64,000 nucleotides of DNA from Actinocorallia sp039871655 (GCF_039871655.1 NZ_JBDPLZ010000004.1:124001-188000); one strand, 5' to 3'. Positions 25,339-33,912 are shown, counted from the stretch's first letter. Made by a program: numbers and translations. The notes: generated from the letters alone by a model not told the origin.

Positions 25339-26310
25339 CTACAGTCCCCGGGTGAGGGACTTCGTGAGGGCGGTGATCCGGTCGACGGACGTGCGGTAGG
25401 ACGCCCCCGCGGGATTGAGGGTCAGCACGACGACGATCCAGCGGTCGTTCCCACCGACGGTCCCGGTGGTGTGCAGCACCGGACGGCCCAGCCCCAGGTC
25501 GGGCGCCACCGCGGGGACGAAACGGGCACCGTTCGTGCACGGATAGGGCGGGACCGTCCCGAAACCGGACCAGCCCTGCTTGACGGCCTTGGCCTTCTTC
25601 ACCGCCCTAGGGATGCCGAAGGACTGGTCGAACCCGTCCGCGCCGCATCTGGTGGCCTTGCGCAGATGCCCCATGACCACCGAGGCGGCGCGCGGTGAGG
25701 CCTTCTCCAGCAGGTACCGGTAGGTCTTGGCGACGTCCATCGCGCTGATCGCGGTGTACCCCCAGAACCCCGGCTGGGAGGCGGGCGGCGCAGCGGTGTC
25801 GGTCAGGCCGATCCGCTTGCGCATCCGCTTGACGATCGCGCCCTTGCCGCCGAGGTTCCAGAAGTGGGTGGCGGCCTTGTCGTCGCTGGAGCGCAGCATC
25901 GCCCGGAACCTGGCGGCGTCGGCGGGCGCCACCTTCCCGCCCCGCCGCTCCAGGTAGTCCAGCGCTATGAACAGCTTGACCACCGAGGCGGACCGGACGG
26001 TCTTGTGCGCCGCCCGCCGGGTGACGATCTTCTTCGTGGTCCGGTCGTAGACGACCCAGCGGGCCGACACCCCGGGCGCGACCTTCGGCTTGACCGCCGC
26101 GGGCGCGCGCTCGGCCGTGTCCGGGACGATGGCGGCAGGCCCGGGGACGGGCGGGGAGGAGGCCGGAGCCGTCCGCTCGCCGGTCACGGGAACGGCGGCG
26201 GCGCCGCCGTCACCCCCGCATGCCACGGCTCCCGCCAGCAGGACGGCCAGGGGGACGTGCCGTGCGATGGACGCCGCGCGCGGGCTACCGCGACCGATCC
26301 GTACGTTCAC
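25339..26310 (-). CDS. Beta-lactamase-fold serine hydrolase, predicted lipoprotein
   Basis: 323 residues from the GTG at 26310. A basic start and hydrophobic stretch end in AGAVAC, a plausible though not ideal lipobox, so the mature protein is probably lipid-anchored outside the membrane. After a Pro/Ala-rich linker (~40-75) there is a class A-like fold. The nucleophile motif is SVVK (in RSASVVKLF), and SSDDK occupies the place of SDN. The last motif is TTGTV, not KTG. With both secondary motifs changed, it may be a D,D-peptidase-like or inactive relative, not a true beta-lactamase. Its start faces the PIG-L gene across 24 bases. Confidence 0.75.
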   Translation of the reverse strand: MNVRIGRGSPRAASIARHVPLAVLLAGAVACGGDGGAAAVPVTGERTAPASSPPVPGPAAIVPDTAERAPAAVKPKVAPGVSARWVVYDRTTKKIVTRRAAHKTVRSASVVKLFIALDYLERRGGKVAPADAARFRAMLRSSDDKAATHFWNLGGKGAIVKRMRKRIGLTDTAAPPASQPGFWGYTAISAMDVAKTYRYLLEKASPRAASVVMGHLRKATRCGADGFDQSFGIPRAVKKAKAVKQGWSGFGTVPPYPCTNGARFVPAVAPDLGLGRPVLHTTGTVGGNDRWIVVVLTLNPAGASYRTSVDRITALTKSLTRGL

Positions 26311-26321
26311 CCCGCACAGAT

Positions 26322-26327
26322 TAGTGT
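26322..26327 (+). promoter_or_regulatory. Candidate -10 box (TAGTGT) before the PIG-L gene
   Basis: TAGTGT ends 7 bases before the ATG at 26335, within the 24-bp gap between divergent genes. The tight spacing suggests a leaderless transcript. Confidence 0.35.
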
Positions 26328-26334
26328 GGTGTTC

Positions 26335-27051
26335 ATGGAACCGGTGGCCGAAGACTGGCAGCGCGCCCTGGCGATCGTGGCGCACCCCGATGACCTGGAG
26401 TACGGCGCGGCCATGGCGATAGCCCGCTGGACCGCGCAGGGCAAGGAGATCGTCGAGGTCCTGGCGACCCGCGGCGAGGCCGGCATCCAGTCGATGGCCC
26501 CCGAGGAGGTCGCGCCGCTGCGCGCGGCCGAGCAGATCGAGGCGGCCCGCCGGGTGGGCGTGGAGACCGTGGAGTTCCTCGGCTTCCCCGACGGCATGCT
26601 CGAATACGGCCTCCCCCTGCGCAGAGAGCTGGCCCGCGCCGTCCGCCGGCACCGTCCGGAGGTGGTCGTCTCCCTGAACTTCCGGGAAAGGTTTCCCGGC
26701 GGCATGTTCAACATGGCCGACCACCGCGTCCTCGGCGAGGCGGTCGCGGACGCCGTCCGCGACGCCGCCAACCCCTGGGTCTTCCGCGACCTGACCGAAC
26801 CCGCCTGGGGCGGCGTGCGCTTCTCCCTGTTCGCCAACTCCCCCGAAGCCACCCACTACGTGGAGGTCACCGACCACCTCGAGACGGGCCTGCACGCCCT
26901 GCGCGCCCACAAGGTCTACTTCGACACCCTCGGCACCGACGCCGAGGGCCCCGACGCGATCACCGGCGTCGAGCAGATGCTCCGTTCGATCACGGCCGAG
27001 ACGGGCGCGTCCGCGGGAGTCCCGCACGCCGTGCCCTTCGAGGTGATCTAA
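26335..27051 (+). CDS. PIG-L family zinc deacetylase
   Basis: 238 residues of the LmbE/PIG-L fold. The zinc motif HPDD (17-20, in IVAHPDDLEYG) and the second ligand histidine in MADHRVLGEAV are present. Members remove N-acetyl groups from GlcNAc-type substrates, as in mycothiol biosynthesis (MshB) and mycothiol conjugate hydrolysis (Mca); the sequence does not settle which. The ATG at 26335 is preferred, but two GTG codons just upstream are possible. No obvious operon partner. Confidence 0.85.
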   Translation: MEPVAEDWQRALAIVAHPDDLEYGAAMAIARWTAQGKEIVEVLATRGEAGIQSMAPEEVAPLRAAEQIEAARRVGVETVEFLGFPDGMLEYGLPLRRELARAVRRHRPEVVVSLNFRERFPGGMFNMADHRVLGEAVADAVRDAANPWVFRDLTEPAWGGVRFSLFANSPEATHYVEVTDHLETGLHALRAHKVYFDTLGTDAEGPDAITGVEQMLRSITAETGASAGVPHAVPFEVI

Positions 27052-27117
27052 GACGGTAGTGTTCCCGGGGGTCGTGCCGGGTAGGGGCGGCCGGAGGCCT
27101 GGGAAGACGGGGGCGAC

Positions 27118-27582
27118 GTGCAGAGCAGGGTCGAAGTGCTCATCAGGCGGCTTGATCCGGAGTTGCCGGTGCCCGCGTACGCGCATCCGGGGGACGCGGG
27201 GGCCGATCTTCACGCGGCGCGGGACGTGGTGCTGGAGCCGGGGGAGCGGGAGGTCGTGCCCACCGGGGTGGCGATCGCGTTGCCCGATGGTTTTGCCGCT
27301 TTTGTCCATCCGAGGTCGGGTCTGGCGGCTAGATTGGGAGTGACACTCGTCAACGCGCCCGGAACCGTGGACGCGGGGTACCGGGGCGAGATCAAGGTCA
27401 CCCTGATCAACACCGATCCGCGTGAGACGGTGCGGCTGGCCCGCGGTGACCGCATCGCGCAGCTGGTGATCCAGAAAGTGGAGCGGGCGGCCTTCCTCGA
27501 GGTCGAGGAACTCCCGGGATCGGCCCGTGGAAACGGTGGTTTCGGTTCCACAGGGGGATACGCTCAGCGGGCGCACTCATAA
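27118..27582 (+). CDS. dut: dUTP diphosphatase
   Basis: 154 residues of the trimeric dUTPase fold with all five motifs in order: HPGDAGADLHA, GVAIALP, HPRSGLAARLGVTL followed by NAPGTVDAGYRGEI, RGDRIAQLVI, and the glycine-rich C-terminal RGNGGFGSTG that closes over the substrate. It hydrolyses dUTP to dUMP and pyrophosphate, keeping uracil out of DNA. The GTG start is preceded by the purine-rich GGGAAGACGGGGGCGAC. The gene lies 16 bases before DUF3710 and is probably co-transcribed with it. Confidence 0.95.
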   Translation: MQSRVEVLIRRLDPELPVPAYAHPGDAGADLHAARDVVLEPGEREVVPTGVAIALPDGFAAFVHPRSGLAARLGVTLVNAPGTVDAGYRGEIKVTLINTDPRETVRLARGDRIAQLVIQKVERAAFLEVEELPGSARGNGGFGSTGGYAQRAHS

Positions 27583-27598
27583 CGAAGGAGTAGTCAAA

Positions 27599-28393
27599 GT
27601 GGCTTTCGGACGTCGTCGTCAGGAAGAGAAGCCCGCGGAGAAGTCCGCCGAGACCGCCGCGGAGGCTCCCGAGACGGGCAAGGCCACCGGCGGGGGCCCC
27701 TGGGACGCCGCCGAGGACACGGTGCCCGAGCTGGAGCGGCTGGACTTCGGCGCCCTGCAGGTGCCGATCGGCCCCGGCATCGAGGTGCAGGTCAACCTCG
27801 AGCCCAGCGAGTTCGACGCCGAGGGCAACCCGGTCAACGGCAGGATCGTGGCGATCACCGTGATCGCCGGGGAGAGCAGCATGCAGCTGCAGGCGCTGGC
27901 CGCGCCCAAGCGCTCCGGCATCTGGGACGAGCTGCGCCAGGAGCTCGCCGAGGAGGTCACCCAGAACGCCCAGGGCGAGGTCCAGGAGGCCGACGGCCCG
28001 TTCGGTGCCGAGCTGCACGCCATGATCCCGGCGCCGCTGACCCCGGAGATCCTCGAGCAGATGCCCGAGGAGATGCGCGAGCAGATCCCGCAGGAGATCA
28101 TCGAGCAGGGCTACGCCTGGCAGCCGCTGCGCTTCGTGGGCGTGGACGGCCCCCGCTGGTTCCTTCGCGCGGTCGTCACCGGCGCCGCGGTCCAGGACGA
28201 GGAGCAGTGGCAGTTCCTCGAGGACCTGTTCCGCCAGGTGGTCGTGGTCCGCGGCGACCAGCCTATGCCGCCGCGCGAGCTGCTCGAGCTCACCCTCCCG
28301 GCCGAGGCCCAGCAGGCCTTCGATCAGCAGGAGGAGGACGAGGACGGTTTCGACCCGTTCGAGCGCGGCCCCGAGATCAGCGAGGTCCGCTGA
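27599..28393 (+). CDS. DUF3710 protein
   Basis: 264 residues. A basic, Glu/Ala-rich N-terminal tail (1-~50) precedes a globular domain (~55-235) with the family stretches RLDFGALQVP, GAELHAMIPAP and VGVDGPRWFLRAVVTG, and an acidic end. The GTG at 27599 is chosen for its clear GAAGGAG; an in-frame ATG lies further up inside dut. The dut-DUF3710 pairing is conserved in actinobacteria, followed in many genomes by the OB-fold gene seen here at 30892. Function unknown. It is followed by a strong hairpin. Confidence 0.9.
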   Translation: MAFGRRRQEEKPAEKSAETAAEAPETGKATGGGPWDAAEDTVPELERLDFGALQVPIGPGIEVQVNLEPSEFDAEGNPVNGRIVAITVIAGESSMQLQALAAPKRSGIWDELRQELAEEVTQNAQGEVQEADGPFGAELHAMIPAPLTPEILEQMPEEMREQIPQEIIEQGYAWQPLRFVGVDGPRWFLRAVVTGAAVQDEEQWQFLEDLFRQVVVVRGDQPMPPRELLELTLPAEAQQAFDQQEEDEDGFDPFERGPEISEVR

Positions 28394-28435
28394 CCGCGGG
28401 CGGCCGCGAGAGCATCCAGGACGAGGAAGGGTCCC

Positions 28436-28472
28436 CGCCGGTGACACCGGCGGGGACCCTTCGCCTTTCGGA
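28436..28472. terminator. Long GC hairpin between DUF3710 and the LacI gene
   Basis: GAAGGGTCCCCGCCGG pairs with CCGGCGGGGACCCTTC around a few bases, a near-perfect stem of about 16 bp, placed between convergent genes. Confidence 0.75.
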
Positions 28473-28480
28473 GTCGGTGC

Positions 28481-29485
28481 TCAGTCCGCGGGCTCGGCGG
28501 CGGTGGTGAGCGCGGCCGAGGGCGACGTGGAGCGACGGATGACCAGTTCGGCGGGAAGGACGGGCCGGGGCGGGGTCCGCCCGTTCAGCAGGTCCAGCAG
28601 CCCCAGCATGGCCTGGGCGCCGAGCTGCTCGGCCGGCAGCCGGACCGTGGTGAGCTCCAGCGCCTCGGCCAGGATCACGTCGTCGAACCCGGTGATGGCC
28701 ACGTCGCCGGGCACGTCGAGGCCGAGCGCCTGCGCCGCCTTGTGGGCGCCGACGGCCAGGGTGTCGTCGTCGCAGACCAGCGCGGTGGGCCGGTCGGGCC
28801 GGGACAGCAGCCGCACGGCCGCCTCGAAGCCGTCGGTGATGCTGATCGCCGCCCGTTCGGTGACCACGTCGGGCACCCGGGCCTCCAGCGCCGCCGCCCG
28901 GCACTGGAACGTCCACACGTCGATGTCGGCGGCCAGGTGCCCGATCCTGCGGTGCCCCAGCGCGAACAGGTGCTCGGTCAGGTCGCGCATCGCGCCTTCG
29001 ATGTCGAAGTTGACCGTGGGCGCGCCGCCGTCCGGGTCGCTGTCCAGCATGACGAGGGGGACCGGCCGCCGCATCCCGGACAGGGACGCCTCGGCCATGG
29101 AGGAGGCGAGCATGCCGTCGATGGCCTCCTGCGGCCCGTCGAAGGGCCCGTCGAGGTCCAGCGGCCAGGTGAACACCACCAGGCTGAACCCGTGCTCGGC
29201 GGCGACCCTGGCCGCGCCGATGTAGACGGAGGCGAAGAACGGCGCGGTGATCGTCGGGACGACGAGCATGATCGTCCGGGTCCGGCCCAGCCGCAGGTTG
29301 CGGGCGGCGGGGTTGGGCCGGTAGCCCAGGCGTTCGGCGGTGTCCCGGACCTTCTGGGCGGTGCGTGCCGAGACCCGGCCGGGCCATTTGCCGCTGAGCA
29401 CCATCGAGACGGTGGACTGGGAGACGCCGGCGGCCGCGGCCACGTCCTTGCTCGTGGGCGGGGCGGGCGGGGTGTCTGCAGGCAT
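28481..29485 (-). CDS. LacI-family transcriptional regulator
   Basis: 334 residues. The N-terminal helix-turn-helix (SKDVAAAAGVSQSTVSMVL) and hinge helix (PNPAARNLRLGRT) precede a periplasmic-binding-protein-like ligand domain (~70-325). The ATG at 29485 is preferred to the adjacent GTG because AAGGGG lies at better spacing. The sugar or other effector is unknown. It is divergent from an MFS transporter, and a 26-bp perfect palindrome lies in the 154-bp space between the start codons. It is a reasonable candidate to repress that transporter and itself. Confidence 0.9.
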   Translation of the reverse strand: MPADTPPAPPTSKDVAAAAGVSQSTVSMVLSGKWPGRVSARTAQKVRDTAERLGYRPNPAARNLRLGRTRTIMLVVPTITAPFFASVYIGAARVAAEHGFSLVVFTWPLDLDGPFDGPQEAIDGMLASSMAEASLSGMRRPVPLVMLDSDPDGGAPTVNFDIEGAMRDLTEHLFALGHRRIGHLAADIDVWTFQCRAAALEARVPDVVTERAAISITDGFEAAVRLLSRPDRPTALVCDDDTLAVGAHKAAQALGLDVPGDVAITGFDDVILAEALELTTVRLPAEQLGAQAMLGLLDLLNGRTPPRPVLPAELVIRRSTSPSAALTTAAEPAD

Positions 29486-29578
29486 CACGCCCCTTAGCTG
29501 AGATTAGGCTGAGCTTCAGTGGAACACGAAGTATTACGTACCGCCGGGTGATGAATGACACCGACCGGGTGTCCGCCG

Positions 29579-29604
29579 ACGATAGTCATACGTATGACTA
29601 TCGT
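29579..29604. promoter_or_regulatory. 26-bp perfect palindrome (operator candidate)
   Basis: ACGATAGTCATAC followed by GTATGACTATCGT is a perfect inverted repeat with no spacer and a central CG step, as in LacI-family operators. It ends 35 bases before the MFS start codon, within the likely promoter. It is notably AT-richer than the surroundings. Confidence 0.7.
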
Positions 29605-29639
29605 ACACCCCCTCAAACCCCCCACCTGCGAGGAGAAAC

Positions 29640-30827
29640 ATGCGCGTCTATCTGGATCTTCTGCGCGCCCCGTGGGCCGCGAGGCTCCTGGGCGGAACGC
29701 TGCTGGGACGCCTGCCCAACGGGATGGGGGTGCTCGCCATCGTCCTGTTCACCCGCGCCGCCGGCGGGGACTACGTCCTGGGCGGCGTCCTGTCCGCGGT
29801 CCACGCACTGGCCGCCGGCGCCGGCCAGCCCGTCCTGGGAAGGCTGATGGACCGGCTCGGCCAGCCCCGGATCCTCCTTCCCAGCGCCCTGCTGGCCGGT
29901 CTCGGCTTCGTGCTCTTCGCCCTCACCGGGATCTCCTCCACCCCGCTCGCGGTCTTCACCGTCGCGCTGGCCGGTTTCTTCACCCCGCCCCTGGAGCCGG
30001 GACTGCGCGCGCTGTGGCCCGAGGTGCTCGACCGGCCCGCCCAGGTGCAGGCCGCCTACGCCATGGACGCGGCGACACAGGAACTGATCTTCACCCTCGG
30101 CCCGGTCCTTGTCTTCGTCTCAGGGCTGCTCTCCGGCACCGCGCCCCTGTACGCCGCCGCGCTCCTGGGCCTGGCCGGGACACTCGTGGTGATCACGTCC
30201 CGGCCGTCCCGCGACTGGCGGGGCGCGGTCCGGGCCGCGCACTGGGCCGGGGCGCTGCGCTCCCGCGGCCTGGTCGTCCTCGCCTCCTCCCTGGGCTTCA
30301 TCGGGCTGAGCCTCGGCGTGTTCACCGTGGCGATGGCCGCCTACGCCGAGGTACGGGGAGAGCCCGGCGCGGCCGGCTGGCTGGTCGCGGTCAACGCGCT
30401 GGGAGCGCTCACCGGCGGGCTGGTCTACGGATCCCGGGTGTGGCCCGGCGAGCCCGAACGGCGCGTCGCTCCGCTGCTGGCCGGTCTCACGGTCGGCTAC
30501 GCCCTGCTCATGCTCACCCCGTCGATCCCGGTGATGGTGCTGCTGAGCTACCTGTCGGGGGTCTTCCTCGCCCCCACGCTGGGCTGCGTCTTCGGACTGG
30601 TCGAGAGGCTGGCGCCCGTCGGCACCGTGACCGAGGCGTTCGCCTGGATCGTGGCGTTCATGACGGTCGGCACCTCGGCCGGTTCCGTACTGGCCGGCTG
30701 GCTCCATGAGGAGGTCGGCAACCGTGCGGCCTTCTCCGGCGCTGCGCTCGGCGGACTGGCGGCGGTGGCCCTCTGCGTGCTGGGCGGCCCCTGGTTGCGG
30801 GCGCGTCGGGACTTGGAGGCCGTTTGA
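29640..30827 (+). CDS. Major facilitator superfamily transporter
   Basis: 395 residues with about twelve predicted membrane helices. The motif-A-like loop GRLMDRLGQPRIL lies between helices 2 and 3. GAGGAGAAAC gives a strong ribosome-binding site. The first helices (LLGGTLLGRLPNGMGVLAIVL) resemble drug-efflux MFS proteins of actinomycetes. The substrate is unknown. Expression is probably controlled from the perfect palindrome just upstream, by the divergent LacI protein or another repressor. Confidence 0.85.
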   Translation: MRVYLDLLRAPWAARLLGGTLLGRLPNGMGVLAIVLFTRAAGGDYVLGGVLSAVHALAAGAGQPVLGRLMDRLGQPRILLPSALLAGLGFVLFALTGISSTPLAVFTVALAGFFTPPLEPGLRALWPEVLDRPAQVQAAYAMDAATQELIFTLGPVLVFVSGLLSGTAPLYAAALLGLAGTLVVITSRPSRDWRGAVRAAHWAGALRSRGLVVLASSLGFIGLSLGVFTVAMAAYAEVRGEPGAAGWLVAVNALGALTGGLVYGSRVWPGEPERRVAPLLAGLTVGYALLMLTPSIPVMVLLSYLSGVFLAPTLGCVFGLVERLAPVGTVTEAFAWIVAFMTVGTSAGSVLAGWLHEEVGNRAAFSGAALGGLAAVALCVLGGPWLRARRDLEAV

Positions 30828-30878
30828 TGCGGAGCGGAACGGATGGGTATGGACTGCCGTGTAAGGGACCTGATGCCG

Positions 30879-30884
30879 TAGCCT
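30879..30884 (+). promoter_or_regulatory. Candidate -10 box (TAGCCT), leaderless OB-fold gene
   Basis: TAGCCT ends 7 bases before the ATG at 30892, with no ribosome-binding site between them. Confidence 0.4.
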
Positions 30885-30891
30885 CTGCTTC

Positions 30892-31272
30892 ATGGACGAA
30901 GCGCCTGAGAGGGGCGGCCTGCGGAGATTCCTGCGCCGCCTCACCTCCAGCAACGCCGAGCTCGAAGCGGAGGAGCTCCAGAAGGACACGGGCGCTGAAG
31001 GGGCGACGCCGATCGCCCAGTGCGGGGAGCGCCGCAGGGCGCAGGTCGCGGGTACGCTACGTACCGTGACCCTGCGGCCCCGGGGCGGAGCCCCCGCCTT
31101 GGAGGCCGAGCTCTACGACGGTTCGGACGTGGTCAGCCTGGTGTGGCTGGGCCGCCGCCGTATCGCCGGAATAGAGCCGGGCCGCCGGCTGCGCGCCGAG
31201 GGCCTGGTGAGCCTGCAGGACGGCCGCAAGGTCATCTTCAATCCGCGCTACGAACTCCGGGGAGCCACGTGA
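30892..31272 (+). CDS. OB-fold nucleic-acid-binding protein
   Basis: 126 residues. A basic helical start (~1-30) is followed by an OB-fold (~45-125) with the usual order of strands: RRAQVAGTLRTVTLRP, LEAELYDGSDVVSLVWLGRR, GRRLRAEGLVSLQDGRKVIFNP. Proteins of this size and context are a standard companion of DUF3710 and DUF3159 in actinobacteria. It is likely to bind single-stranded nucleic acid; the partner is unknown. Its stop overlaps the DUF3159 start (GTGA). Confidence 0.85.
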   Translation: MDEAPERGGLRRFLRRLTSSNAELEAEELQKDTGAEGATPIAQCGERRRAQVAGTLRTVTLRPRGGAPALEAELYDGSDVVSLVWLGRRRIAGIEPGRRLRAEGLVSLQDGRKVIFNPRYELRGAT

Positions 31273-31973
31273 CAGAGGCCGCTGCCGACGAGCAGGCCAG
31301 GCAGACCGTCGAGGCGGCGGTCCGCACTCAGCTGAGCAAGGCCCTCGGCGGGCTGCGGGGGACGGCGGAGAGCGCGGTGCCGACCGTCGCCTTCACCCTC
31401 ACCTGGCTCATCGTCCACGACCTGAAGACGGCGGTGGTCCTGAGCGTCGGCTCGGCGGTGCTGCTGCTGGTGGTGCGGCTGGCTCAGCGCTCGACCACGC
31501 AGTTCGTGCTCAACAGCCTCTTCGGCATCGGGATCGCCGCGTTCTTCGCGCTGCGCAGCGGCAAGGCCGAGGACGCGTTCCTGCCCGGCATCCTCTACAA
31601 CGCCGGCTACTCGGTGGCGATGATCTTCTCGATCATCGTGCGCTGGCCGGTGGTCGGGTTCATCATCGGCTCGGTCACCGGGGATCCGACCGCCTGGCGG
31701 AACGACCCGGCGGTGGTGCGTCTGTGCTCCAGGCTGACCTGGCTGCTGGTGCTGCCGTGCGTGCTGCGCGTGGTGGTGCAGTACCCGCTGTACCTGGCCG
31801 GCGAGGTCGCCTGGCTGGGCACCGCCAAGATCGCTCTGGGCTGGCCCCTGCAGCTCGCCTCGTTCGCGGCCATGGTCTGGGTGCTGGCGCGGGGCAGGAC
31901 GCCGCTGGCCGAGCCGTCCGCCGCCCCCGCGGACGGCGGGGAGCCGGGCGCCCGTCCGGCGCCCGGCGAGTGA
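31269..31973 (+). CDS. DUF3159 membrane protein
   Basis: 234 residues from the GTG at 31269, which overlaps the OB-fold stop. About five to six membrane helices (~37-58, ~62-80, ~85-100, ~112-135, ~155-180, ~190-210). Family stretches GIGIAAFFALRSGKAEDAFLPGI and GYSVAMIFSIIVRWPVVGFIIGS are clear. The C-terminal tail is Pro/Ala-rich and cytoplasmic. The function of the family is not established. Confidence 0.88.
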   Translation: MTEAAADEQARQTVEAAVRTQLSKALGGLRGTAESAVPTVAFTLTWLIVHDLKTAVVLSVGSAVLLLVVRLAQRSTTQFVLNSLFGIGIAAFFALRSGKAEDAFLPGILYNAGYSVAMIFSIIVRWPVVGFIIGSVTGDPTAWRNDPAVVRLCSRLTWLLVLPCVLRVVVQYPLYLAGEVAWLGTAKIALGWPLQLASFAAMVWVLARGRTPLAEPSAAPADGGEPGARPAPGE

Positions 31974-31978
31974 CCGCG

Positions 31979-33244
31979 TCAGAGGCGGCCCGTACGTCCT
32001 GAGGAGGCCCGCCTGCGGCGCGCGGCCACCCCCACCAGCACGAGGCCCGTGCCCAGCAGGGCCAGCGCCAGGTCCACCCGCGACTGGGTGTCGCTCCCGG
32101 TCTCGGGCAGTGCCTCGACGGCCGTGCGCGGAGCCGGGGCCGGCGCCTCGGGAGCGGGGGCCGGCGCCTCTTCCCGCGGCGCCTCGTCCCGCGGAGCGCG
32201 CGGCATCGGGCGGGGCCTGGGCCGGTCGGGGAACTCGTCGTCGAACTCGTCCCTGTCCCGTGTCGGCAGGTACCTGATGACCGTGGGACGGACGGTGGCG
32301 TAGTTGTCGTCCGGGTGCAGGTCGGGAGTCGAGGAGACCACCTCGAACCGCCTGACGAAGATCGCGCCCGGAGTGGCCTTCGGCGTCGCCTTGAAGACGA
32401 CGGTGAACGTCTTGCTCGTGTGCGCCCCCACGGTGCCCAGCGTGCAGACGACGCCCTGGTCCCCCTGGGCGGCGCAGTTCTGGCCGCCCACCACCGTCAC
32501 CGGGGTCTGCGTGGAGGTGCCGGGCGCGTTCACGGTGACCCCGGTCGCCGCGGAGGGACCGCGGTTCTCGACGGTGAACGTGTAGGTGATCTGATGGCCC
32601 GCCTGGACCTGCCCCGGCCCGTTGGCGGTCACCACCAGGTCGGAGGCCTGGGAGATGGACGTGGCGGGGAAGGAACCCGTGGTCGTCCCGCCCGTCCACT
32701 TCACCTCGACGCTGCCCTGGACCGTGGAGGCGGGCGTGGCGTGCTCCGACACCCTGGTGGTGATCACGCCGGTGTGGGTCTGGTGCTGCTGCAGGGAGCC
32801 CACGGCGCAGACCACGTACGGGCCCTGCATCGAGCAGTTCCCCTGGCCGGAGACATATTCGAGGCCGCCGGGCACCGGGGTCCTGAAGAAGACCCCCTCG
32901 GCCGTCCGCGGGCCCAGGTTGGTGATGGAGTACGGCCAGTCGTAGCTGCGCCCGGGGACCAGGGGCCCCTCGGGCCCGCCGACGTCCAGCCGGACCCGTG
33001 GCCGGCGGACCTCGACGGGCTGCCTCCTCACCTTGCGCTTCTTGCGCGCCTTCTCGGCCTTCACCGGCCTGGCCGGCCCCACCAGCCCCTTGGGCCGGTG
33101 CTCCGGCTTCCACCGGGGCTGTACTGGGACCGGCTGTCCGTCGGCCGCGTGGGCGGGCGCGGGGAGCCCGGGAGCGAGCCCCGTGATCGCCAGGGCCGAG
33201 AAGACGGTGATGGCGCGGGCGCTGAGCCTGAAGCTGTGGATCAT
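31979..33244 (-). CDS. Secreted DUF11-repeat surface protein with LPETG anchor
   Basis: 421 residues. The signal peptide (~1-33, ending APAHAA) precedes a basic Pro/Lys-rich region (~40-85). Two DUF11/CARDB-like beta-sandwich repeats follow (~85-200 and ~205-325), each with the YDWPYSITNLGPRTAEGV or YTFTVENRGPSAATGV pattern and a pair of cysteines. A Pro/Ala/Glu-rich spacer then leads to LPETG at 379-383, a hydrophobic helix, and an Arg-rich tail. This is a complete sortase sorting signal, so the protein should be covalently linked to the cell wall. No sortase gene is in the window. Its role is probably adhesive or structural. Confidence 0.88.
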   Translation of the reverse strand: MIHSFRLSARAITVFSALAITGLAPGLPAPAHAADGQPVPVQPRWKPEHRPKGLVGPARPVKAEKARKKRKVRRQPVEVRRPRVRLDVGGPEGPLVPGRSYDWPYSITNLGPRTAEGVFFRTPVPGGLEYVSGQGNCSMQGPYVVCAVGSLQQHQTHTGVITTRVSEHATPASTVQGSVEVKWTGGTTTGSFPATSISQASDLVVTANGPGQVQAGHQITYTFTVENRGPSAATGVTVNAPGTSTQTPVTVVGGQNCAAQGDQGVVCTLGTVGAHTSKTFTVVFKATPKATPGAIFVRRFEVVSSTPDLHPDDNYATVRPTVIRYLPTRDRDEFDDEFPDRPRPRPMPRAPRDEAPREEAPAPAPEAPAPAPRTAVEALPETGSDTQSRVDLALALLGTGLVLVGVAARRRRASSGRTGRL

Positions 33245-33342
33245 TAACGGTCTCCCGAGAAGATTGGTGTAACCGTTGTAATCCGCAGGGTGCCGATCTC
33301 CTAACGTCCCCCAGAGCGGCGGAGGTCAAGATCGGGCAAAGG

Positions 33343-33912
33343 CTATCGCCGGGCCATCGCGGTCATGACGTGGCCCATCAGGGTGATGAGCACCTGCCGG
33401 GTGGACTCGCGGCTGCGCGCGTCGCAGTTGATCACGGGGACCTCGGGGTCGAGGTCCAGCGCGACCCTGATGTCGTCGGGGGTGTAGGGCTTGGCGCCCT
33501 CGAAGGTGTTCACCCCGATGATGAACGGCAGCCCGCGCCGTTCGAAGTAGTCGATCGAGGCGAAGCAGTCGGCCAGCCGCCGGGTGTCGACGAGCACGAC
33601 CGCGCCGAGCGCGCCCTCGGCCAGCTCGTCCCACATGAACCAGAAACGGTCCTGTCCGGGGGTGCCGAACAGGTAGAGCACCAGCCCGGTCCGCAGGGTG
33701 ATCCGGCCGAAGTCCATGGCGACCGTGGTGGTCCGCTTCTGCTCCACCCCGGTGAGCTCGTCCACGCCGACACTGCGCTCGGTCAGCTGTTCCTCGGTGC
33801 GCAGGGGACGCATCTCGCTGACCGAGCCGACCAGCGTGGTCTTCCCCGCGCCGAACCCGCCCGCCACCAGGATCTTGACGGCGAGCTCGGCCTCAGAGGG
33901 CCTGGAGTCCAT
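33343..33912 (-). CDS. Conservon GTPase (CvnD-type)
   Basis: 189 residues of the small Ras/MglA-like GTPase fold. The P-loop is GGFGAGKTT near residue 18, then a switch threonine region (KRTTTVAMDFG), the GTPGQDRFWFMW switch II stretch, and GVNTFEGAKP in the place of NKxD. It is the last gene of a four-gene kinase-roadblock-DUF742-GTPase operon, and its start overlaps the DUF742 stop by 20 bases. In Streptomyces conservons these proteins form a membrane-associated complex resembling eukaryotic G-protein systems, affecting development. Confidence 0.9.
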   Translation of the reverse strand: MDSRPSEAELAVKILVAGGFGAGKTTLVGSVSEMRPLRTEEQLTERSVGVDELTGVEQKRTTTVAMDFGRITLRTGLVLYLFGTPGQDRFWFMWDELAEGALGAVVLVDTRRLADCFASIDYFERRGLPFIIGVNTFEGAKPYTPDDIRVALDLDPEVPVINCDARSRESTRQVLITLMGHVMTAMARR

